Source: Kangiella geojedonensis
Lineage (GTDB): Bacteria; Pseudomonadota; Gammaproteobacteria; Enterobacterales; Kangiellaceae
Assembly: GCF_000981765.1 (NCBI RefSeq)
Contig: NZ_CP010975.1
Coordinates: forward strand, 372,001 to 436,000
Direction: 5' to 3'
DNA length: 64,000 nucleotides
Positions within the stretch are counted from its first letter, which is position 1; the number at the start of each line of letters is the position of its first letter. Both the position numbers and the translations under genes were made by a program. The notes beneath the pieces are model-generated. The model did not search any database. It was not told where the DNA came from and saw nothing but the letters and a program-made list of their open reading frames with translations. Positions 57,908-64,000 of this stretch are shown here, piece by piece.

Positions 57908-58408
57908 ATGCCAAAAATTTATATCAGCATTGGCAGTAACCAAGACGCGGAGCGGCAAGTGCGCTTCGGCGTCAAGCAGTTGAACTATTACTTTTCAGAT
58001 TTAAACGTGTCTCAAGTTTATGAAAGCGAGGCGGTTGGATTTGATGGCGATAACTTCTTAAATCTGGTGGCGAGCGCTAAAACCCAGCTCAGTATCTCGC
58101 AGGTGGATCAGGCTTTTAAGGAAATCGAAAAAGCTGCTGGGCGAGTAAGGGGAGAAGCTAAATATAGTAACCGAACTCTGGATATTGACCTTTTGCTCTA
58201 TGATGATTTGGTGTGTGATAAACCGATCAAGTTGCCTCGCGGTGAAGTGTTACATCATGCGTTTGTGTTATTGCCCTTGGCTGAAATCGCTCCGACTTTA
58301 GAGCATCCGGTTGAAAAGAAATCTTATCAAGAATTGTGGGATGCTTTTGACAACAAAAGCGAGCAAAGTTTGTGGGCTATCAAGTTCGATTGGGAGAGTG
58401 CTTTATGA
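57908..58408 (+). CDS. folK: 6-hydroxymethyl-7,8-dihydropterin pyrophosphokinase
   Basis: 166 residues from the ATG at 57908. An upstream in-frame ATG inside folB would add 12 residues that fit no family member, so I discard it. It moves pyrophosphate from ATP to the pterin. IYISIGSNQDAERQV at the start, GRVRGEAKYSNRTLDIDLLLYDD (its central block) and LPRGEVLHHAFVLLPLAEIAP are the signature. Its end overlaps the next gene by four bases. Confidence 0.95.
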   Translation: MPKIYISIGSNQDAERQVRFGVKQLNYYFSDLNVSQVYESEAVGFDGDNFLNLVASAKTQLSISQVDQAFKEIEKAAGRVRGEAKYSNRTLDIDLLLYDDLVCDKPIKLPRGEVLHHAFVLLPLAEIAPTLEHPVEKKSYQELWDAFDNKSEQSLWAIKFDWESAL

Positions 58409-59118
58409 CGCGAAGAACAGCGTTAATTACGGGCGGTGCTATTCGAGTGGGTAAGGCTATTGCCTTGGCTTTAGCGGAGCAGGGGTATGATATTGCGATT
58501 CACTATAACCGCTCCTCTCATGAGGCTGTACAAACTGCGGAAGAGGTTAAAAAGTTTGGAGTAAATGCCAAACTGTATCAGGCTAATTTGAGTGAGCCTG
58601 AGCAGTGCCGTGAGTTGATTGAGCGTGTATTTAAAGAGAACGACTTGTCGGTACTGGTTAACAGTGCGGCGGTTTTCCCTGAAACTGACTCTGTGATGGA
58701 GGGGCTCGCTGAGTGGGACTCAGTCATGAATTTGAATTTGCGAGCGCCACTGGAGTTGTCAAAAGCTTTTGTCGATAACACTCCTCTGTCTGGCCACATC
58801 ATTAATATACTAGACGCTCGTATAAATCGACCTTCCGGTGACCATCTGGTATACCGCCTATCAAAGTCGGGACTATGGCATTTGACCGAGGCTTTAGCAC
58901 AGGATTTAGCGCCTAACATCCAAGTCAACGGTTTAGCGCTTGGTGCTATTATGCCACCGCCGGGTGCCAGCCAAGATCACTTTGAGCGGATGGCGGAGAA
59001 GATTCCTTTAGCACGCACAGGTTCGCCGAAAGCCGTTGGCGAGGCTGTAGCTTTCTTAGTCGGTCAAGAGTTCGTGACAGGTGTGGTATTGCCAATTGAT
59101 GGTGGTGAATTTTTATAA
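58405..59118 (+). CDS. folM: Pteridine reductase (FolM/PTR1-type short-chain dehydrogenase)
   Basis: 237 residues from the ATG at 58405, which overlaps the folK stop (ATGA). The NADP site is TGGAIRVGKAI: Arg in the TGxxxRxG form is the hallmark of pteridine reductases as opposed to ordinary SDR enzymes with TGxxxGxG. The catalytic Tyr and Lys are in YRLSK. It reduces dihydromonapterin or dihydropterin/dihydrofolate. Position inside a folate cluster supports this. Its last base is shared with the start of the next gene. Confidence 0.9.
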   Translation: MTRRTALITGGAIRVGKAIALALAEQGYDIAIHYNRSSHEAVQTAEEVKKFGVNAKLYQANLSEPEQCRELIERVFKENDLSVLVNSAAVFPETDSVMEGLAEWDSVMNLNLRAPLELSKAFVDNTPLSGHIINILDARINRPSGDHLVYRLSKSGLWHLTEALAQDLAPNIQVNGLALGAIMPPPGASQDHFERMAEKIPLARTGSPKAVGEAVAFLVGQEFVTGVVLPIDGGEFL

Positions 59119-60353
59119 TGTCAGTTGAGCCTGCGGCGTTACCGGACTTTTGCCGGAACTATCAAGATTATCAACAGCTATTACAGCATCAGTGCCATGC
59201 CTTAGAAGTCCCTGAGCCAGAACAAGCGGCTATTGAAGCAAGTTTTCAGTTGGCACAAAAAATAGCGGAGTTAATTCATTTTAATGGAAAGCTACCCTTT
59301 GCTCAGTTTATGCAGCAGGCGCTTTACCATCCCGGGTTAGGTTATTACAGTGGCGGTAGCCATAAGTTAGGTGCGGGGGGTGACTTCGTGACGGCTCCTG
59401 AAATATCACCCATGTTCGGTCAAACTATAGCGAAGAGCTTGCAGCAGGCTTGGAACAATACTGAGCCATGCGTTCTTGAGTTAGGTGCTGGCACAGGAAA
59501 GCTAATGTGCGATATCTTGCAGCAGTGTGAGTCGGATAATCAGCTCCCAGAAGCCTATTATATTTTAGAAGTATCGGCTGAATTGCGTCAGCGCCAGCAA
59601 CAAATGCTGAATGACAAGTTGCCACAACTCAAGCCGTTAGTTATTTGGCTGGATCGGTTGCCGGAGTCATTCCAAGGAGTGATTATTGGCAATGAAGTTA
59701 TTGATGCTATTCCTGTCGATCTTTTCATGCAAACTGAGCAAGGTCTAACGCAAGGGTTCGTCGCTCATAATAATAATGGCTTTAAGCTTGAGTTTGAAGA
59801 AACCAGTTTTAGCCAAGGGTGGCAAAAGAAGCACGCCGACCTTTGCCAGGAATGGCCAGAGGGTTATTTAGCGGAGTCTTATGATTTAAGAATAGACTGG
59901 TTAAAAAGCCTCGTTGAGTGTTTAGAGCAAGGGTGTATTGTGCTTATTGATTATGGCTATGAGGAAGAAGAGTTGTATTCTCCTTACAGACCACAAGGCT
60001 CGCTGCAGTGTTATTATCAGCAGAGAAAGCACTCAGTGCCGTTAGCGCTGTTGGGATTACAAGATATAACCAGTTCGGTGAACTTCACTCAGCTTGCTCA
60101 AGCAGCGCTTGATAATAATGCTCAAGTCTTGGGTTTTACCACACAATCTCAGTTTTTGACCTTGAGTGGCATAGAGCAGTTTGTGGCGCAGCCACAAGAT
60201 TCTGATACAATGTCGAGCCTATCAGTAGCGCAACAGTTACAAACATTATTGATGCCCAATGAGATGGGGCAGAACATTAAGGTTCTGGGTTTATCCAAAG
60301 GGTTTTCAGGCGCACTTTCAGGGTTTACTTCACTTGGATTGAATCAAGCATGA
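59118..60353 (+). CDS. MidA-family SAM-dependent methyltransferase
   Basis: 411 residues, overlapping folM by one base (TAATG). The Rossmann core begins with VLELGAGTGKLMCDIL; the N-terminal segment FAQFMQQALYHPGLGYYSGG and GDFVTAPEISPMFGQ are the diagnostic SAM/COG1565 blocks. The eukaryotic homologue NDUFAF7 dimethylates an arginine of respiratory complex I; bacterial members are not well studied. It ends in an ATGA overlap with the next small gene. Confidence 0.88.
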   Translation: MSVEPAALPDFCRNYQDYQQLLQHQCHALEVPEPEQAAIEASFQLAQKIAELIHFNGKLPFAQFMQQALYHPGLGYYSGGSHKLGAGGDFVTAPEISPMFGQTIAKSLQQAWNNTEPCVLELGAGTGKLMCDILQQCESDNQLPEAYYILEVSAELRQRQQQMLNDKLPQLKPLVIWLDRLPESFQGVIIGNEVIDAIPVDLFMQTEQGLTQGFVAHNNNGFKLEFEETSFSQGWQKKHADLCQEWPEGYLAESYDLRIDWLKSLVECLEQGCIVLIDYGYEEEELYSPYRPQGSLQCYYQQRKHSVPLALLGLQDITSSVNFTQLAQAALDNNAQVLGFTTQSQFLTLSGIEQFVAQPQDSDTMSSLSVAQQLQTLLMPNEMGQNIKVLGLSKGFSGALSGFTSLGLNQA

Positions 60354-60610
60354 AAAAATTAATAACCGCTGGTTTACTCGGTTTATTTTCACCATTAGCT
60401 GCTGCAGCGGCCGCTGGCAAAGGTGATAGCTGGTACTGGCTATTGGCGCTAGCCGTGGTGATTTCTATTTGTTTATCGTCACTATTGGTCTGGCGCAGTA
60501 AAAAGCTCAATACCTTTACCTTAAAAGCCGTTGGTTTTGGGGCTTGGTTTTGGTTTATTATTTTTATTCAGGTGATGATCTACGGGTTTTACGTCGGCTT
60601 AACTAAATAA
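60350..60610 (+). CDS. Small two-segment membrane protein, unknown
   Basis: 86 residues. The first 20 residues look like a signal or membrane segment (alanine-rich), with further hydrophobic stretches at about 27-47 and 62-82 and almost no soluble part. It starts in the ATGA overlap with the methyltransferase gene, so it ends the fol unit. No family recognised. Confidence 0.65.
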   Translation: MKKLITAGLLGLFSPLAAAAAAGKGDSWYWLLALAVVISICLSSLLVWRSKKLNTFTLKAVGFGAWFWFIIFIQVMIYGFYVGLTK

Positions 60611-60827
60611 ATCACCGTCTATTTTGCCCTTATGCTTTGTTAGAGTGGAAAGTTAAAAAAGTCATTTATTTGAATAAACTCCATTTTTATCCTTTTAACT
60701 CTGCCTCGCCTAAGAACAAAATATTTCAGTGATGCATTATGCTGACTTTTAGATGATAAATTTTTTTGTTTAGGATTATGGTTACTAGCTTCTTACCAGA
60801 AGTTGAGTCCTTCATAACATAGCGGTC

Positions 60828-60847
60828 ACTCCCATGATGGTGGGAGT
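60828..60847 (+). promoter_or_regulatory. Hairpin in the uppP leader
   Basis: ACTCCCA / TGGGAGT, 7 bases each with a 6-base loop, 20 bases before the uppP start. It sits next to the ribosome site (AAGAGAAGAG), so it could affect translation. The 257-base gap upstream holds no gene. Confidence 0.45.
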
Positions 60848-60867
60848 CCCAAGAGAAGAGAAATAAT

Positions 60868-61689
60868 ATGGATTGGCTTCAGGCGGTATTTTTAGCATTG
60901 ATTCAAGGACTTACTGAGTTCTTGCCGATTTCGAGTTCGGCGCATTTGATTCTGACGTCGAAGGTTTTAGGTTGGCAGGATCAGGGCTTGGCGTTTGATG
61001 TTGCTGTACATGTGGGTACTTTAACGGCGGTGATGATTTATTTCCGTAAAGAGATTGCGGAGATGGTTGTTGCTTGGTTTGGTTCTGTGACAGGTAAAGG
61101 GTCGAGTCCAAACTCTCGGTTAGCGTGGGCGGTAATTTGGGGCACAATTCCTGTCGGTTTGTTTGGCTTGTTTCTAGAAACTTTTGATATTGTTGATAAT
61201 TACCTTCGTTCAATCCCTGTGATTGCGGCGACTACGATTATTTTTGGCTTGTTGCTCGGTTACGCTGAAACACAGTATAACGGCAAAAAGCGTCGCGATT
61301 TTAAAAATGAATACGATCTGAGGTTACGAGATGTATTTGCAATTGGTATGGCGCAGGCGTTGGCATTAATTCCGGGAACTTCGCGTTCAGGCATTACCAT
61401 GACGGCTGCGGCGATGTTGGGTTTTTCGAGAACGGCGGCAGCGCGGTATTCTTTCTTGTTATCAATTCCAGCGATTTTATTGCCCGGTGGCCTAAAGGGG
61501 TATCAGTTGGTTGAAGAGGGCGCCAAGTTTGATTGGAGCTTCTTGATTCTGGGTATTATTGTTTCAGCGGTCAGCGCTTTTGCTTGTATACACTTCTTCT
61601 TAAAGTGGCTAGAGAAAATCGGCTTTATGCCATTCGTCTGGTATCGCTTAGCGTTGGGTATCGGGTTACTGGTACTTTTCTATAGTTAA
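60868..61689 (+). CDS. uppP: Undecaprenyl-diphosphate phosphatase
   Basis: 273 residues, multi-spanning membrane enzyme (BacA family). It recycles undecaprenyl pyrophosphate to the monophosphate carrier used for peptidoglycan and O-antigen; extra copies give bacitracin resistance. The opening LIQGLTEFLPISSSAHLIL and the PGTSRSGITM loop hold the catalytic residues. Located between folB and cca as in E. coli, with the folK-folM-midA genes inserted. Confidence 0.96.
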   Translation: MDWLQAVFLALIQGLTEFLPISSSAHLILTSKVLGWQDQGLAFDVAVHVGTLTAVMIYFRKEIAEMVVAWFGSVTGKGSSPNSRLAWAVIWGTIPVGLFGLFLETFDIVDNYLRSIPVIAATTIIFGLLLGYAETQYNGKKRRDFKNEYDLRLRDVFAIGMAQALALIPGTSRSGITMTAAAMLGFSRTAAARYSFLLSIPAILLPGGLKGYQLVEEGAKFDWSFLILGIIVSAVSAFACIHFFLKWLEKIGFMPFVWYRLALGIGLLVLFYS

Positions 61690-61692
61690 TTG

Positions 61693-61718
61693 AAAAGCGG
61701 CTTATTCAGCCGCTTTTT
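61693..61718. terminator. Bidirectional terminator shared by uppP and cca
   Basis: AAAAGCGGC / GCCGCTTTT around TTATTCA, with T run on both strands. The cca stop codon is in the loop, so the hairpin includes the last codons of cca. Confidence 0.85.
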
Positions 61719-62937
61719 CTTTTTCGAGAACGGATTTTATGCGGCGGACACGTTCCCGTTCTATCGCTTCGCCCAGCTTTGCCCCTTCATAGCCGCGCTC
61801 GATTAAAGGCTGCGCATCAACCTTTTTTGAGGCTTGGTAGCATTGGCGAAGCAGGTCACCTTGTTGATACGGTTTCTCTTCAAGACCGAGGCGACCATTA
61901 AAGTCTGATTCGCAGGCGATAATAAACTGCTCAAGAGTGGACTCTTTTTTATAAGCGCCAATAGATTTTAATACCTTGTGTATGGTCTTTGGGCGTAACT
62001 CAAACATCTTGTGGCTATGTAGATGAAAGCGAGAAACCTGAATCGCTAAGTTCTCGTAGTCTTTGGGCGCCTTGATGCGACGGCATAACTGTTTAATCAG
62101 TGGCACTCCAGCTTCCTCGTGTCCACGGTGTTGTGGCCACTGCTCTTTGGGTGTGACGCCTTTACCCAGATCGTGAACCACTGCTGCAAAGCGCACACAA
62201 ATATCATCAGTCTTACGTGCTGCTTGTTCCAGCACCATCATGGTGTGGACGCCTGTGTCGATTTCCGGATGCCACTTTTCAGGATTAGGAATTCCCCACA
62301 GCTGATTAATTTCCGGAAACAGTATGTTTAGCGCTCCACACTCTCTTAATACTTCAAAGAACACTTGAGGAGAGCGAGTGGATAAGGCTTTATGAGTTTC
62401 AACCCAGACGCGCTCGGCGGTTAAATACTCAAGTTCGCCTTGATTGGTTAACTCGGTCATTAGCGCTAAGGTTTCAGGCGCTATAGTAAAACCTAAATGA
62501 TGGAAGCGGGCCGCGAAGCGAGCCACGCGCAAAACCCGTAGCGGGTCTTCGGCAAAAGCTGGTGAAATATGCCTTAGAACTTTGTGCTGTAGATCTGTCT
62601 GGCCATGGTAAGGGTCCACTAGGGTGCCATCTTCATGCTGTGCTATGGCATTGATGGTCAGATCGCGGCGTTGTAAATCCTGTTCAAGCGTAATATCTGA
62701 TGAAAAATTGACTTCAAACCCCTTATAACCTCGACCAGACTTACGCTCCGTTCTAGCCAGTGCATATTCCTCACCAGTTTCTGGATGTAGGAAGACAGGG
62801 AAGTCTTTGCCGACTTCTTTGAAGCCTTGCTGTTTCATCGCATCAGGAGTTGCTCCTACAACAACATAGTCATGATCGACGACTTCTAAGCCGAGCAAAT
62901 GGTCACGAACAGCACCGCCAACAAGGTAAACTTCCAT
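61702..62937 (-). CDS. cca: Multifunctional CCA tRNA nucleotidyltransferase with HD domain
   Basis: 411 residues. It adds or repairs the tRNA CCA end without a template. The N-terminal VGGAVRDHLLG, LEVVDHDYVVVG (metal Asp residues) and RRDLTINAIA form the polymerase head. The C-terminal HD phosphohydrolase domain (VHDLGKG) is that of the gamma-type enzyme, giving phosphatase and phosphodiesterase activity. Length agrees with E. coli Cca. Its termination overlaps the uppP terminator. Confidence 0.96.
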   Translation of the reverse strand: MEVYLVGGAVRDHLLGLEVVDHDYVVVGATPDAMKQQGFKEVGKDFPVFLHPETGEEYALARTERKSGRGYKGFEVNFSSDITLEQDLQRRDLTINAIAQHEDGTLVDPYHGQTDLQHKVLRHISPAFAEDPLRVLRVARFAARFHHLGFTIAPETLALMTELTNQGELEYLTAERVWVETHKALSTRSPQVFFEVLRECGALNILFPEINQLWGIPNPEKWHPEIDTGVHTMMVLEQAARKTDDICVRFAAVVHDLGKGVTPKEQWPQHRGHEEAGVPLIKQLCRRIKAPKDYENLAIQVSRFHLHSHKMFELRPKTIHKVLKSIGAYKKESTLEQFIIACESDFNGRLGLEEKPYQQGDLLRQCYQASKKVDAQPLIERGYEGAKLGEAIERERVRRIKSVLEKEKAAE

Positions 62938-62940
62938 AAA

Positions 62941-63405
62941 TTAGCTACAAACCTGAGTGTTAGGGTTCTTAGCCATACAGTGTAACAGGGTGTTGAGCTT
63001 TGGATCAGCTTTGTGGCAGTTTTTTAGAGTGACTTGCTTTTTAAGGCTCTCTAGCTCGGTAAGCTTTGCGGCAAATTGCATATCATCAATACTTCCTTGC
63101 GCTAGTTCTTTTTCTATAGCGTTTTTATGGTTTGCAAAACTCTTGTTAAAGTTATCTATCGCTAACTGGCACTGACTGTTACTAAGAGCCTTAGTTTTAA
63201 CCGGGCGAGGCATTTGAATGATATTCATATTATCCAAATTTTGTGGTTTTGCCTTAATTCGCTTATCTTTAGGTGGCTTATCGGAGTAATGAGTATTACC
63301 ATCCTTATCGACCCATTTATAGATTTTTGCAGGGCTTTGCAGTGCAACAAGGCTTAAAGCCAGAAGCAATAATGTGCGGCTTCCTGCGAGACATCTTGTG
63401 ATCAT
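62941..63405 (-). CDS. DUF4124 domain protein, likely periplasmic
   Basis: About 154 residues from the ATG at 63405, which gives a normal signal sequence (MITRCLAGSRTLLLLALSLV); an in-frame upstream ATG at 63501 would precede it with a second hydrophobic stretch and is less likely. The DUF4124 motif is clear (IYKWVDKDGNTHYSD), with a helical C-terminus and four cysteines. Function unknown. Ends 3 bases before cca and is divergent from the ATPase gene. Confidence 0.75.
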   Translation of the reverse strand: MITRCLAGSRTLLLLALSLVALQSPAKIYKWVDKDGNTHYSDKPPKDKRIKAKPQNLDNMNIIQMPRPVKTKALSNSQCQLAIDNFNKSFANHKNAIEKELAQGSIDDMQFAAKLTELESLKKQVTLKNCHKADPKLNTLLHCMAKNPNTQVCS

Positions 63406-63507
63406 AGCAATTGTACCGATCGTGGCTTTGTCATATATTACCCATAATAAGCAAAGCCAGAGACTTAAACAATAATTGCTCATCCACAATGTGAGCGGCA
63501 TTTACCT

Positions 63508-64000
63508 ATGTATAACGATTTTTTTGGATTCAAAAGTTCACCATTTACCATTGCACCTGATCCTCGCTTTCTATTCATGAGTGAGCGTCACCGTGATGCT
63601 TTGGCCCATTTGCTTTACGGCATAGGCTCTGGTGGTGGCTTCGTTATGCTGACTGGAGAGGTTGGAACTGGCAAAACTACGGTCTGTCGCTGTTTGTTGG
63701 AGCAGCTGTCCAGTGACGTTAGACTGGCATACATTCTAAATCCGAAGCTGAACGCTGTTGAGTTGATGGCGACCATGTGTGATGAGCTGGGTATTGGCTA
63801 TCAAGCTGGTGAAAAAAGCTTAAAAGCATTTACTGATTTATTGCGGGATTACTTACTCGATAATCATGAAAAAGGTCTCAATACTGTATTGATGATCGAC
63901 GAGGCTCAAAATTTGAGCGTTGAAGTGATGGAGCAAATTCGTTTACTGACCAACTTAGAAACCAATGATAAGAAATTGCTGCAGATTATTCTTATTGGAC
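63508..64000 (+). CDS. GspA/ExeA-like AAA ATPase, 3' end cut by the window
   Basis: The first 164 codons, read directly. MYNDFFGFKSSPFTIAPDP is the usual opening of the ExeA/GspA and MshM families. Walker A is GEVGTGKTT and Walker B is VLMIDEAQNL. It would be an inner-membrane ATPase that helps a type II secretion or pilus machine assemble through the peptidoglycan; the C-terminal part that tells ExeA from MshM lies outside. Confidence 0.88.
   Translation, partial: MYNDFFGFKSSPFTIAPDPRFLFMSERHRDALAHLLYGIGSGGGFVMLTGEVGTGKTTVCRCLLEQLSSDVRLAYILNPKLNAVELMATMCDELGIGYQAGEKSLKAFTDLLRDYLLDNHEKGLNTVLMIDEAQNLSVEVMEQIRLLTNLETNDKKLLQIILIG

Overview
The window is a chromosomal segment of a gammaproteobacterium. 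Almost every gene is a housekeeping gene with clear gammaproteobacterial relatives, and several blocks keep gene orders known from Escherichia coli and Pseudomonas. The moderate base composition, the MurU/AmgK recycling pair, the membrane-anchored AlgC, the long PurC and the all-alpha dUTPase fit a marine, non-enteric lineage. Kangiella or a relative is my best guess, an inference only. I saw no insertion sequence, prophage, CRISPR array, rRNA gene or broken gene. The only genes cut are at the two edges (aroB on the left, a GspA/ExeA-like ATPase on the right).

Layout. 1-6497: aroB (end), damX, hemE, a YheT hydrolase, an aldehyde dehydrogenase and a lipoprotein. 6522-8824: coaD, a YfhL-type ferredoxin and a patatin phospholipase, meeting a short minus-strand pair (DUF3301, YjbR). 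8906-9920: two tandem ExbD genes. 10064-18567: a mutM-rpmG-rpmB-radC / coaBC-algC-slmA-pyrE block in which dut is absent from its usual place, with a DUF4124 protein before pyrE. 18965-27617: PilZ and rsmA-pdxA-surA-lptD, divergent from amgK-murU-djlA. 27794-30351: all-alpha dUTPase, a small L7/L12-like protein, a sirtuin and an unknown membrane-anchored protein. 30394-37091: purC, then acnA with two MFS transporters. 37163-45883: M1 aminopeptidase lipoprotein, an RND pump pair and a DUF2254 protein. 45952-50787: tRNA-Ile2, rpoD, dnaG, yqeY and rpsU (the macromolecular synthesis operon). 50936-64000: TonB-dependent receptor, tsaD, the plsY-bcr-tauE operon, the folB-folK-folM-midA operon, uppP, cca, a DUF4124 protein and the partial ATPase.

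How the genes work together. LptD, its periplasmic chaperone SurA, the muropeptide-sugar recycling enzymes AmgK and MurU, UppP and SlmA together serve envelope assembly and division. CoaBC and CoaD give two steps of coenzyme A synthesis. FolB, FolK and a FolM-type reductase give pterin/folate steps. RpsU, DnaG and RpoD couple translation, replication and transcription. The less ordinary material lies in the dUTPase-sirtuin cluster, the dut-less coaBC/algC junction, the twin ExbD genes without a visible ExbB, and several unusually perfect intergenic palindromes, above all one just upstream of acnA.
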